A DNA stretch of 64,000 nt, taken from NCBI GenBank assembly GCA_008012315.1, contig SSEL01000023.1, positions 62,001 through 126,000 of the forward strand, written 5' to 3'. This stretch comes from Rhodospirillaceae bacterium. GTDB taxonomy: Bacteria > Pseudomonadota > Alphaproteobacteria > Dongiales > Dongiaceae. This document shows positions 9,598 through 17,967 of the stretch, in pieces (within the stretch, counting starts at the first letter, position 1; the number at the start of each line of letters is the position of its first letter). Under the pieces are notes generated by a model. That model saw only the letters and a program-made list of their open reading frames with translations. It was not told the DNA's origin and made no database searches. The position numbers and the translations under genes are program-made.

Positions 9598-10794
9598 CTA
9601 TCCGGCGAAGCTGTTCTTATAGACCTCGCCATTCTTCATCACGAAGCCGGCATCCGACACGGCCTTGATATCATCCAGCGGGTTGCGCGCATAAGCAACG
9701 ATATCGGCGAAATAGCCTTCCTTGATCTGGCCCAGCTTGTCACCGCGCCGGATCAGCTTGGCGGCATTGACGGTGGCGGCGCGGATGCTGTCGATCGGCG
9801 TCAGGCCGCCATCCCGCACCATGACGATCAGTTCCTGCCAGTTCTCGCCATGATGATTGCCGGGCGTGCCGGCATCGGTGCCCATGGCGATCGGCACGCC
9901 CAGCTCATAGGCGCGCCGGATCATTTCGGCGGAGATCTTGCCGCTCTCGATCATGCGGTCGACCTGATGCGGCGGCATCGTCGCCATGGCAGCCTTGTCG
10001 TTCAGCATGCCGTCGAGGGTGCATTGCGTCGGCACCAGGAAGACGCCCTTGGCGGCCATGTCGCGCAAGGCCGCTTCATCGGCATAGGTGCCGTGTTCGA
10101 TGCTGCTGCAACCGGCAGCGACGGCGTTGGAAATACCGCGGCAGGCATGGGCATGGGCGGCGACATGCTTGAAATTGTCTTCGCCGATCTCGACCGCCGC
10201 CTTCAATTCGTCCAGCGAATATTGAATGGAGCGCGGATCCTCGCTTTCCGGTGACAGCACCGCGCCGGTCGCCATGACCTTGATCAGGTCGGCGCCATGG
10301 GCAAGCTGCTTGCGGGCGGCGGCGCGCACCGCCTCCGGCCCGTCGGCAATCTCATACATGCCGGGATAAAGATCCATGCCCGAGGTCGTGATGGAAAGAA
10401 TACGTCCGGCGAGCACCATGCGCGGGCCGATATACTCGCCGCGCTCGACGGCGGCACGAATGGCCATCTCGACATAGTTCCAGCCGCCGACATCGCGCAC
10501 GGTGGTGATGCCGCAAAGCAGGGTACGCTCGGCCGCCTTGGCGGCATAAAGGGTGACTTCGGCATCGGTGCGATTGCCGTAATCGCAGTTATCGGTCGGC
10601 AGGGTCAGGTGCACATGGCAGTCGATCAGGCCGGGCACCAGCCAGGCCCCTTTGAGATCGATCACCTGATCGCCTTTGGCCGGCGCGCCACCGGCGCCAA
10701 GTTTGACGATCTTGCCGCCGTCGACGGTGATATTGCCGCGACGAAAGGCGCCGGCTTCGACATCCAGATACTGACCGTTGATCAACCACTGCAT
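9598..10794 (-). CDS. metal-dependent amidohydrolase (imidazolonepropionase/prolidase-like)
   Basis: A 398-residue amidohydrolase-superfamily enzyme. It has the composite-sandwich N-terminus (MQWLINGQYLDVEAG...IVKLGAGG), the metal-binding HxH in LIDCHVHLTLP, the carboxylated-lysine strand LIKVMATGAVL, histidines in HVAAHAHACRG and SIEHGTYADE, and the catalytic aspartate in MGTDAGTPGNHHG. These are typical of the imidazolonepropionase-like group that includes Xaa-Pro dipeptidases of uncertain substrate. It is cytosolic with no signal peptide. The start at 10794 has AGGAG 11 nt upstream, overlapping the stop of the preceding FAD gene; an upstream in-frame start at 10935 would overlap that gene by 127 bp and is unlikely. 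Substrate unknown. Confidence 0.85.
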   Translation of the reverse strand: MQWLINGQYLDVEAGAFRRGNITVDGGKIVKLGAGGAPAKGDQVIDLKGAWLVPGLIDCHVHLTLPTDNCDYGNRTDAEVTLYAAKAAERTLLCGITTVRDVGGWNYVEMAIRAAVERGEYIGPRMVLAGRILSITTSGMDLYPGMYEIADGPEAVRAAARKQLAHGADLIKVMATGAVLSPESEDPRSIQYSLDELKAAVEIGEDNFKHVAAHAHACRGISNAVAAGCSSIEHGTYADEAALRDMAAKGVFLVPTQCTLDGMLNDKAAMATMPPHQVDRMIESGKISAEMIRRAYELGVPIAMGTDAGTPGNHHGENWQELIVMVRDGGLTPIDSIRAATVNAAKLIRRGDKLGQIKEGYFADIVAYARNPLDDIKAVSDAGFVMKNGEVYKNSFAG

Positions 10795-10808
10795 ACTGAT
10801 AAATGCTC

Positions 10809-12071
10809 CTACCGCGCCGGCGAGGACTCCTCGCCGGTAATCTCGACATGAATGTTTTGCGCACCGGTCAGCAGGCCGGCCGGCAATTGCCAGGCCAGGC
10901 GACGTTCCGGCAGGGCCTGTATACAGCGAGACCACGCCACTTTGCCATCAATACCGACCTGGAAGCGGCCCCGCGTCGGACGCATAACGCGGGCCTTGAA
11001 CATCATGGGCTGATCCGTGGGGCCGGCCGGATCGATCCGTTGCGGATAGACATAGGTCAGCGGCTCGGCATGTGTCACCGGAACATAAGCCGGAGGGGTC
11101 GGTAAGGCGTTGCGCAAAGCTTTGAGAATATTGGCTGCCGCCGCCTGTCCCTCGCGGAAGCATTGCCCGGCCGTCTCGATCCCGCGCAGCAGGTTGCCGG
11201 CGGCGAAATAGCTGGGATCGCTGCAGCGCATGAACTGGTCGATGAGGGGGCCGCCGGTTCCCGTTTCGCCGACGATGCCGTCCAAAGCGAGATGGCTCGG
11301 CACGACCAACGCCGTTTCCGGCCGGAATTTTCCGGTCAGGATCACGCCGTCGCAATCCAGGCGCTCGATGCCATGGCCCCGGTCGATCTCGATCCCCTCG
11401 ACCTGGTCGATGCCGAGGATCCGATGCAGTTGCGCGTTCAACAGGACCGGTACGCCGAAGGCAAAACGGGTGATCAGATCGGCCGGCCGCCGCGCGGTGA
11501 TGCGGTGATTAGGCTCGATCAATGCCAAGGGCTTGATGCCAATATGCCGCAAGGTCAGCAAGGTCGAGAAAGAGACCAGTTCGGTGCCGATCACGACCGG
11601 CCGCTGAAACGGCTTGCGGTTCTGCAGATAGACCATCTGTTGCAGCATGCCGGTATTCATGATGCCCCAAGGCCGCGCCCCGGTCAGCAATCGTGCACTG
11701 CGCGGCGTCTCGCGCGCGCCCAGGGCCAGCAGCACGGCCTTGGCGGATAGGGTTGCGGGCCCGATGCTGTCAGCGATCTGCAGCACGCCATTCGGCTCCA
11801 GTCGCAAGACGGTGGTCTTGGTGCGGAGTTCGAGACCGGCAACTTCATCGACCAGGCGGCGCGTATAAGCTGGGCCGGTCATCAATCGGCTGAATTCGCG
11901 CAAGCCATAGCCGGTATGGCCGCAATGGCGGGGAATGCCGCCGGCTTCCGCTTCGCGTTCCAGGATGACGATGTCGTGCAAGCCTGCTTGCTTCAAGGCA
12001 CGCGCACAGGCAAGGCCGGCCGGCCCGCCGCCAATGATCGCCACTTCCGCCGAGATCGATCTGGCATTCAT
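10809..12071 (-). CDS. FAD/NAD-binding oxidoreductase (HcnB/GlpB-type partner subunit)
   Basis: A 420-residue flavoprotein beginning with a clean dinucleotide motif VAIIGGGPAGLACARALKQAG. It continues with the HCGHTGYG segment and ends in the FAD-contacting SYFAAGNLLRGIETAG strand. Such proteins act as a subunit with a DAO/GlpA-type dehydrogenase, passing electrons between FAD and a [2Fe-2S] cluster. The next gene upstream, overlapping by 4 bp (ATGA), encodes exactly such a dehydrogenase, so a two-subunit enzyme is inferred. The last 90 residues form a beta-rich tail (PMMFKARVMRPTRGRFQV) of unknown role. Opine oxidase subunits and hydrogen cyanide synthase HcnB are relatives with the same fold. 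Confidence 0.82.
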   Translation of the reverse strand: MNARSISAEVAIIGGGPAGLACARALKQAGLHDIVILEREAEAGGIPRHCGHTGYGLREFSRLMTGPAYTRRLVDEVAGLELRTKTTVLRLEPNGVLQIADSIGPATLSAKAVLLALGARETPRSARLLTGARPWGIMNTGMLQQMVYLQNRKPFQRPVVIGTELVSFSTLLTLRHIGIKPLALIEPNHRITARRPADLITRFAFGVPVLLNAQLHRILGIDQVEGIEIDRGHGIERLDCDGVILTGKFRPETALVVPSHLALDGIVGETGTGGPLIDQFMRCSDPSYFAAGNLLRGIETAGQCFREGQAAAANILKALRNALPTPPAYVPVTHAEPLTYVYPQRIDPAGPTDQPMMFKARVMRPTRGRFQVGIDGKVAWSRCIQALPERRLAWQLPAGLLTGAQNIHVEITGEESSPAR

Positions 12072-13447
12072 GAAGCGGCCTGCGCGTTATGGGCCGACCA
12101 TCTTTCTTCAGCAAGCCGGCTGACCTCAGCGCCGCAATAGAAGCCCTGGCAGCGTCCCATCATGCATCGGGTGCGCCGCTTCAAGCCGCCGAGATCGCCG
12201 GCCGGAAACGGCGCCGCCAAAGCCTGTTCGATTTCCTGGCGTGTCACCCATTCGCAATGGCAGACGATGTCACCGCCGGCTTGCGTCTGATACGGCCGCT
12301 GGCGGTATTCGCAGAGATTGGGAACCGGCGTCCAGATCGGCTGCGCTGTCGGGGTGCCATCGAAACGCTGCTGATAGAGTGCTGCAACATGCTGTGCGAT
12401 GCCGAGCGCCGCCGTCAGGCCGGTCGAGCGGATGCCGCCAACGGTGATCCAGTGGCGTTCCGGCAAGAAGTCGATCTGGTAATCCTTGAATTGCGTGGCC
12501 GGCCGCAAGCCGGCATAGACGGCATTGACGGTTTGCTGCGCCAAGGACGGCAACATTTCCGTGCCCTTGGCGATCAGATGCTGCAGTGTCGCCTGATCGA
12601 CTTCCGCCAGTGCCCGGTCTTCCTGGTCTTCTGCCGTCGGTCCCACCAGCAGGTTGCCGAAAGCGGTGCGGCAGATGACGATGCCCTTGGTGCGTTCCGT
12701 CGGCACCGGCAGGATGATGGCATGGGCCAGTGCCGCAGCCGGCTTGTCGAAGACGACGAACTGGCCTTTGCGGGGCGTGACCTTGAACGGGCTCGTCCGG
12801 CAGATCGCCTCGACGATATCGCCGTAATTGCCGGCGGCATTGATGACGAGGCCCGCCGTCACCGCGCCATCGGTCGTTTCCAGCCGCCATTGATCACCCT
12901 TGAAGTCGCCGCTGGTCACGTGGCAGCGGCGACGGATGCGGCCGCCATGGGCCAGGCCCTGATGGACATAGGCAAGAGGGGCCGACCAGGGATCGATGAT
13001 ATGTTCGCCCGGCACCAGAACGGCGCCGCGCGCCGCATCGGCCAGATGCGGCTCTCGGCGGCGCAGATCGTCCTTGCCGATTTCGCGTACATCGGCGACG
13101 CCGTTGCGATGCGCCTTGGCGACGATCTCCGGCAGTTTTGCCAGTTGCTCGTCGTCCCAGGCGACAACCAGGGCGCTGCTTTCCACCAAGGGCAGGTTGA
13201 GACGTTCGCGTATCTCAAGATATTCGCGGTAGCCGGCCTGCATACAGGTGACTTCCAGGCTGTCCGGCGGCGCATCGAAACCGGTATGCAGCAAGGCGCT
13301 GTTGCCCTTGCTGGCGCCGGAGAGGATATCGCTGCCTGCCTCCAGGAGGAGCGGCTTCAGCCCCATCAAAGCAAAGCGCCGGAACAGCGCGCAGCCGACG
13401 ACACCGGCGCCGATGATGACGATGTCGGAACGGTCGATCTCAGCCAT
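12068..13447 (-). CDS. GlpA-like FAD-dependent dehydrogenase with C-terminal BFD [2Fe-2S] domain
   Basis: A 459-residue DAO-superfamily flavoenzyme: SDIVIIGAGVVGCALFRRFALMG binds FAD, and DILSGASKGNSALLHTGFDAPPDS matches anaerobic glycerol-3-phosphate dehydrogenase GlpA. The C-terminus carries a bacterioferritin-associated-ferredoxin domain with four cysteines (CHC, then CMMGRC) for a [2Fe-2S] cluster. It pairs with the overlapping FAD subunit and a glycerol-kinase-like gene, so oxidation of glycerol 3-phosphate or a similar phosphorylated or 2-hydroxy acid is likely; the electron acceptor is probably the quinone pool. The start at 13447 has GGGG 6 nt upstream, better than the ATG at 13474. 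The 92 bp upstream to the aldehyde dehydrogenase gene hold no obvious terminator. Confidence 0.83.
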   Translation of the reverse strand: MAEIDRSDIVIIGAGVVGCALFRRFALMGLKPLLLEAGSDILSGASKGNSALLHTGFDAPPDSLEVTCMQAGYREYLEIRERLNLPLVESSALVVAWDDEQLAKLPEIVAKAHRNGVADVREIGKDDLRRREPHLADAARGAVLVPGEHIIDPWSAPLAYVHQGLAHGGRIRRRCHVTSGDFKGDQWRLETTDGAVTAGLVINAAGNYGDIVEAICRTSPFKVTPRKGQFVVFDKPAAALAHAIILPVPTERTKGIVICRTAFGNLLVGPTAEDQEDRALAEVDQATLQHLIAKGTEMLPSLAQQTVNAVYAGLRPATQFKDYQIDFLPERHWITVGGIRSTGLTAALGIAQHVAALYQQRFDGTPTAQPIWTPVPNLCEYRQRPYQTQAGGDIVCHCEWVTRQEIEQALAAPFPAGDLGGLKRRTRCMMGRCQGFYCGAEVSRLAEERWSAHNAQAAS

Positions 13448-13539
13448 ATCTGACCCCGATATCAAAGCCCCCATCTCTTGCGAGACGGGGGCCAGAACAT
13501 CATCGACAGTTATCGATCGAAGTCAAATCAGACGGCCAA

Positions 13540-14928
13540 TCAGATCTGCCGGAAATGGAAGGATTTCGGCCGGGTCAGCATCTCATAGCCGACCTTGCTC
13601 AAGGTGGCGCCGCGGCCGGAATCCTTGACACCGACCCAGGCCAAGGCCGGGTCGAGATAGTCGCAGCGATTCATATAGACCGTGCCGGTGGCGATCTGGT
13701 CGCCGATCTTGAGCGCTGCCTGTTCGTCCTGGGTCCACAAGGCGGCGGTCAGGCCGAACTTGCTGTCATTCATCAGCTTCACGGCTTCATCGTCGGACTT
13801 CACCTTCATGATGCCGATGACCGGGCCGAAGCTTTCATCGGACATGACCGACATCGAATGATCGACATTGACCAGGACCTGCGGCGCCAGATAGGGCGTG
13901 CCGGGCTTGTCGGCGGCGAAGGACTTCGCATCGACCAGCGCCTTGGCACCATGCTTCACCGCATCCTGGATCTGGCCGCGTACGAACTCCGCCGCCGAAG
14001 TGCGCACCATCGGCCCGAGATTGGTGTCGTTGTCGAGCGGATTGCCCAGGCGGTATTTCTTGGTGATATCGACGAAGCCGTCGACGAATTTGTCATACAG
14101 GCTTTCATGCACATAGATGCGCTCGATGGCGCAGCAGCACTGGCCGGAATTGAACATCGCGCCATCGACCAGGTTCTCGACCGCATGATCGAGATTGGCA
14201 TCGGCCCGCACATAGGCCGGGTCCTTGCCGCCGAGTTCCAGGCCGAGGCCGATGAACTTGTTGAGTGCGGCCTTCTGTACGGCATGGCCGCCGGCAACCG
14301 AGCCGGTGAAGTTGACATAGGCGACTTCCGGCGCGCCGATCACCTTGGCGGTATCGTCATGGGTGAGGACGAGATGCTGGAACAGGCCCTTCGGCAAGCC
14401 GGCCTTGTCGAACGCATCCTGGAAGCCTTCGGCGCAAAGCGGCGTCTGGGCGGAGTGCTTGAGGATGACGGCATTGCCGGCCATCAGCGCGGGGATGACG
14501 CCGTTGACCGAGGTCAGATAGGGATAGTTCCAGGGCGCGACGATGAAGACGATGCCCAGCGGTTCGCGGCGGATGAAGCGGGTGAAGCCTGGCTTGTCCG
14601 TGGCTTCGATATCGGCCAGGGCTTCGGGGCCGATCTGGATCATGTAGCGGGCGCGTTCCTCGAAGCCGCGCATTTCGCCGGGGCTTTGCGAGATCGGCCG
14701 GCCCATCTGGCGGGTGATCTCTTCGGCGTGCTTGTCTTTCTTGGTGAGGAAGATATCGACTGCCTTGCTCAGAATCGCGGCGCGCTCGGCGAGCGGTGTG
14801 TTTCTCCAGGCGATCTGCGCCTTCTGCGCGGCACTCAGCACCGCCTGGATCTCGGCGGCGCTGTTATAGGGCCGCTCGACATAGATGGAATTGTCGATCG
14901 GCGTGATTGTCTTCTGCACTGCAGCCAT
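13540..14928 (-). CDS. NAD(P)-dependent aldehyde dehydrogenase
   Basis: A 462-residue aldehyde dehydrogenase-superfamily enzyme. The NAD-binding APWNYPY (residues 131-137), general base glutamate in LELGGKDP (Glu231) and catalytic cysteine in FNSGQCCCA (Cys265 by position) are all present. The protein is slightly shorter than the usual 480-500 residues and resembles the succinate-semialdehyde/gamma-aminobutyraldehyde group. AAGGAAGCATC precedes the ATG and overlaps the TAA of the upstream ligase gene, so the two are translated from one message. Next to a gamma-glutamyl-ligase-like enzyme, it may oxidise a gamma-glutamylated amino-aldehyde, as PuuC does in the putrescine pathway; that is inference. 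Confidence 0.92.
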   Translation of the reverse strand: MAAVQKTITPIDNSIYVERPYNSAAEIQAVLSAAQKAQIAWRNTPLAERAAILSKAVDIFLTKKDKHAEEITRQMGRPISQSPGEMRGFEERARYMIQIGPEALADIEATDKPGFTRFIRREPLGIVFIVAPWNYPYLTSVNGVIPALMAGNAVILKHSAQTPLCAEGFQDAFDKAGLPKGLFQHLVLTHDDTAKVIGAPEVAYVNFTGSVAGGHAVQKAALNKFIGLGLELGGKDPAYVRADANLDHAVENLVDGAMFNSGQCCCAIERIYVHESLYDKFVDGFVDITKKYRLGNPLDNDTNLGPMVRTSAAEFVRGQIQDAVKHGAKALVDAKSFAADKPGTPYLAPQVLVNVDHSMSVMSDESFGPVIGIMKVKSDDEAVKLMNDSKFGLTAALWTQDEQAALKIGDQIATGTVYMNRCDYLDPALAWVGVKDSGRGATLSKVGYEMLTRPKSFHFRQI

Positions 14929-14937
14929 GATGCTTCC

Positions 14938-16311
14938 TTAGATGATCTCGAAGTAGCGGTTCAGTTCCCAATCGGTGATGTGCTTGCGGAACTCGCGCTC
15001 TTCCCATTCGCGGGTCGCGGCCCAATGTTCGACGAAGGCATCGCCGAACAGTTCGCTGGCCGCCCTGGATTTTTTAAGGCGCTGTGCAGCTTCCCACAAA
15101 GTCCGCGGCAGGTCGAGTTTCGCCGGATGCTTCTTGTCATAGGAATTGCCGACGATCGGCTCGGTCGGCTCGATCTTGTTCTCGATGCCGTAAAGGCCGG
15201 ATCCGATGGCGGCCGCCAAGGCGACATAGGGATTGCAGTCGGCGGCGGCGATCCGGTACTCGACCCGCTGGGATTTCTCCGAGCCGGGGATGACACGCAG
15301 CGCGCAGGTCCGGTTCTCGACACCCCAGGTCGAATTGGTCGGCGCCCAGAAGCCCGGGATCAGGCGGGAATAGGCATTGACGGTATTCGCCACCATGCCA
15401 AGCAGTTCGGGCATCAAAGCCTGCTGGCCACCGATGAACCAGCGCATCTTGTCGCTGATATTGTGTGGCTTCTTGGGGTCGTGGAAGGCGTTCTTGCCGT
15501 TCTTGTCCTTCAGCGACAGATGGATATGGCCGCTCTGGCCGGGCCAGTTATTCGACCATTTCGCCATGAAGGTCGCCATCATGCCGCGACGCTGCGCGAG
15601 CACCTTCATGAAGGTTTTGAACAAGGCGGCACGGTCGGCGGCTTCCAATGCCTTGTCATAGGTGAGCGCAGCTTCCAGCACACCGGGGCCGGTCTCGGTA
15701 TGCAGGCCCTCGATCGGCATCCGCATGATCTCGCAGGTCTCGAGAATTTCCTTATAGAGATCGGCCCAGACCGTGTTGCGGATCACTGAATAACCGAACC
15801 AGCCGGGGGTCATTGGCGTCAGATTGCGATAGCCCTTTTCGCGGATGCTTTCCGGCGTCTCGTCGAACATGAAGAATTCGAACTCGCAAGAACCGTAAGC
15901 TTCGAATCCCATCTTCTTCGCTTTATCGAGCACCCGGCGCAGAGTGCCGCGTGAACAGACCTCCGCTGCCTTGTCGGTGAACTCGGTCAGGAAGAAGAGC
16001 ATATTGTCTTCAAAGGGAATCTCGCGGCAGCTTTCCGGAATGATCCGGACGAAGGCGTCGGGATAGGCGGTGTGCCAACCGGTATAGGTGGTGTTGTCGA
16101 ATAACTGATCGCTGCTGTCCCAGCCCAGCACCACGTCGCAGAACCCGAACCCGCTTTCCAGCGCCGACAGGAATTTTGCCTTGGACATGTATTTGCCACG
16201 CAGGATCGCATCGCCGTCAAAGACGCCGACCTTGACATGGGTCAAACCGCGTTCCTCGACGATCTTCCTGGCATCGGCGATCGTCTTAACCTGCTCTGGC
16301 TTCAAAGGCAT
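14938..16311 (-). CDS. glutamine-synthetase-family ligase (PuuA/GMAS-like)
   Basis: A 457-residue member of the glutamine synthetase superfamily. The beta-Grasp start (VKVGVFDGDAILRGKYMSK) is followed by the catalytic domain with EFEFFMFDE, TETGPGVLEAAL (metal-binding glutamates), the ATP-site GQSGHIHLSL and the arginine strand NRTCALRV. The DGDAILRGKYM start and lack of the adenylylation tyrosine loop point to the gamma-glutamyl-amine ligases (glutamate-putrescine ligase, gamma-glutamylmethylamide synthetase, ethanolamine ligase) rather than GlnA. It joins glutamate to an amine in an ATP-dependent way; which amine is unknown. GGGGGAAAC precedes the ATG. It is second in the riboswitch operon, 57 bp after the regulator. 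Confidence 0.88.
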   Translation of the reverse strand: MPLKPEQVKTIADARKIVEERGLTHVKVGVFDGDAILRGKYMSKAKFLSALESGFGFCDVVLGWDSSDQLFDNTTYTGWHTAYPDAFVRIIPESCREIPFEDNMLFFLTEFTDKAAEVCSRGTLRRVLDKAKKMGFEAYGSCEFEFFMFDETPESIREKGYRNLTPMTPGWFGYSVIRNTVWADLYKEILETCEIMRMPIEGLHTETGPGVLEAALTYDKALEAADRAALFKTFMKVLAQRRGMMATFMAKWSNNWPGQSGHIHLSLKDKNGKNAFHDPKKPHNISDKMRWFIGGQQALMPELLGMVANTVNAYSRLIPGFWAPTNSTWGVENRTCALRVIPGSEKSQRVEYRIAAADCNPYVALAAAIGSGLYGIENKIEPTEPIVGNSYDKKHPAKLDLPRTLWEAAQRLKKSRAASELFGDAFVEHWAATREWEEREFRKHITDWELNRYFEII

Positions 16312-16368
16312 GTTTCCCCCGGATGACGAGAAAGGCTTAAATGGTAATCAGAGACCGTCGATGCGCAG

Positions 16369-17556
16369 TCAGGCTGCGATCGTCTTCCCCCCTGATTCCG
16401 CGTCGTGTGATGGCACGTCGCAGGATGGCGCGTGAGGCCCAATGGCAGCCGTGGTGAACAGCCGCTTGCGGTCTTCACTGGGCCGCGCTCCATAGGCTTC
16501 CGTATAACATTTGGAGAAATGGGAAAGCGAGTCGAAACCGACATCCCCGGCGATGTAGGAGAGGGTCGCCGTGGTGCATTGCATCAGTTCCCGGGCGCGC
16601 TGCAGGCGCAGGCGCAAATAGAACTCGCGAGGGCTGGTTTCCAGATGGCGCCGGAACAGCCGTTCCAGATGCCGGAGGTGAACGCCGGCGCGCATGGCGA
16701 TGACGCGCAATTCCACCGGCTCCTGGGCATGCCGGCGCATCACCTGCATGGCGCGCTGCAGGGCCCCACTGCCGGCGGCATGCTGAACAAGCTGGGCGCG
16801 GGGCTGGATCTCATCGGCATCGCGGGCGCGGTCGCGCAACAATTGGGCGGTCACCCGCCGGACGGCCTCGTCGCCGAGACATTGGCGGATAGCTTGGAGC
16901 ATCATGTCGGAAGTGGTGCAGCCGCCGGCACAAGTGAAGCGGTTACGGTCGATGACGAAGAGGTCGGGATGCAGCCGCGCCGGCCCGCGTTCGCGGCAAA
17001 ACAATTGCTCATCGTTCGGGCCGGTCGCCGAAGCGCTGAAGGCGAGCTGGGTCGGTGTCGCACAGGCATAACCGCGCAGCAGGCCGATGCGCGACAGCAG
17101 GATGGCGCCGCTGGAGAGCGCGCCGATATGGGCGCCGGCCAGGTCGGCATCGCGCAGCCAGCCGACGAGGTCTGCCAGGGCAGGCAGATCCGGCGGCAGG
17201 ATTTCCGCGAGGACGAGAATATTGGCCGCCGCAGGGGTGTCGCCCAGGCAGGTTTCGGGATGGACATCGATCTCGCTGGCCGAGGGAACGGGGCCGCGTT
17301 CCAGCCCCACGGTTTGCCAATGGAAAATATCGCGGCCGGTCACGGCATTGGCAGCCGCCAAGGTGTCGACGACACGTGCCAGGTCGCCGAGGGCAAAGCC
17401 CGGTACCAGGACCAGCGAGAGGCGGACCCGCCCATCCGCCTCGCGCCGCAGAATGGCCGTGTCATGCGGCGAGGCCTCACCGGCAAAGCGGTCCGGCAGG
17501 TCATCGGACAGGGTAATGGGATCATCAAAGGATTCGGTCACCAGACACTCCGGCAT
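16369..17556 (-). CDS. GlxA-family AraC-type transcriptional regulator (GbdR/CdhR-like)
   Basis: A 395-residue regulator with an N-terminal DJ-1/PfpI-type ligand domain (about 45-215; VRLSLVLVPGFALGDL start, degenerate nucleophile elbow AHIGALSSGAILL) and a C-terminal AraC double helix-turn-helix (about 265-360; RAGVHLRHLERLFRRHLETSPREFYLRLRLQRA and VGFDSLSHFSKCYTEAYGARPSE). This architecture is shared with regulators of glycine betaine, carnitine and arginine use. It has about 40 extra N-terminal residues and an Ala/Ser/His-rich tail. It is the first gene after the tandem glycine riboswitch. No Shine-Dalgarno sequence is evident before ATG 17556, so the start is uncertain. It probably activates this operon. 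Confidence 0.88.
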   Translation of the reverse strand: MPECLVTESFDDPITLSDDLPDRFAGEASPHDTAILRREADGRVRLSLVLVPGFALGDLARVVDTLAAANAVTGRDIFHWQTVGLERGPVPSASEIDVHPETCLGDTPAAANILVLAEILPPDLPALADLVGWLRDADLAGAHIGALSSGAILLSRIGLLRGYACATPTQLAFSASATGPNDEQLFCRERGPARLHPDLFVIDRNRFTCAGGCTTSDMMLQAIRQCLGDEAVRRVTAQLLRDRARDADEIQPRAQLVQHAAGSGALQRAMQVMRRHAQEPVELRVIAMRAGVHLRHLERLFRRHLETSPREFYLRLRLQRARELMQCTTATLSYIAGDVGFDSLSHFSKCYTEAYGARPSEDRKRLFTTAAIGPHAPSCDVPSHDAESGGKTIAA

Positions 17557-17611
17557 CAGATTGTTCGACAGCGGTAGAAACGGCTGTCCGGCCGATTGGC
17601 CGAACGGCGCT

Positions 17612-17815
17612 TCCCCCCTCTGTCTCGGGACCTGAGAGATTGGCCGTATCCGCGCCGAGCGGCGGCGGACAGGTTTACTCCGTCGGTGGGGCGACGATGT
17701 CTTGTCGCCCGCTTTCCAGAGTGTGGTGCCGCCCTGGTCCTTTTGCCTGAGAGTTTCCGGGGGCGGTTGCTCCTTCGGCGCCGGTTATCCCGAAGGAAAC
17801 CGGTCTCTCCCAGCG
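17612..17815 (-). promoter_or_regulatory. tandem glycine riboswitch (two gcvT-type aptamers)
   Basis: Read on the minus strand, aptamer 1 (about 17815-17737) has GGGAGAGAC, the core CGCCGAAGGAGCAA and CTCTCAGGCAAAAGGACC. A short linker with CACTCTGGAAAGC leads to aptamer 2 (about 17725-17612), with ACCGACGGAGTAAACC, AATCTCTCAGGTCCC and the closing strand GACAGAGGGGGG. These are the invariant elements of the glycine riboswitch; both aptamers look intact. A GGCCGATT-type short stem (CGGCC/GGCCG, 17590-17603) lies between aptamer 2 and the start codon, about 40 nt upstream of it, and could be the expression platform. The downstream gene is the GlxA-type regulator and its catabolic operon, not gcvT/gcvP or a transporter. 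Confidence 0.93.
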
Positions 17816-17833
17816 GCGGGATGTGATGGCGGT

Positions 17834-17862
17834 AGTCTCCGGTGCCGCCGGTTCGGCGTCAA
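17834..17862 (-). promoter_or_regulatory. putative sigma-70 promoter for the riboswitch operon
   Basis: On the minus strand TTGACG (17862-17857) is followed after exactly 17 nt by GAGACT (17839-17834). Spacing and the -35 box are good for alphaproteobacterial RpoD; the -10 is weak. It would start transcription some 10 nt before the first riboswitch aptamer, which supports the reading. Confidence 0.5.
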
Positions 17863-17907
17863 GCCGGATTCATGCGGGCCGTTGGACGAAAAGCGCGCTT
17901 GGCCATG

Positions 17908-17938
17908 AAATAAAAGGGGAGGCTGAATGCCTCCCCTT
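17908..17938 (-). terminator. rho-independent terminator of the APC permease gene
   Basis: A strong stem (AAGGGGAGGC / GCCTCCCCTT, loop of 5 nt) is followed on the minus strand by TTTTATTT. It sits 30 bp after the permease stop codon and isolates that gene from the riboswitch promoter downstream. Confidence 0.88.
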
Positions 17939-17967
17939 CGTTGGTCGGTGTCGGCCGGTCCGTTGAC

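Noticed and set aside
10809..13447. Hydrogen cyanide synthase HcnBC, given the glycine riboswitch
   Set aside because: There is no HcnA ferredoxin-like gene; the larger subunit has the GlpA-type layout with a C-terminal BFD domain, and the neighbours are a kinase, ligase and aldehyde dehydrogenase.
13555..15789. A 744-codon open frame on the plus strand opposite the aldehyde dehydrogenase and ligase genes
   Set aside because: It is a composition shadow: in GC-rich DNA the antisense frame aligned to codon position 3 stays open. The minus-strand proteins match known families along their whole length.
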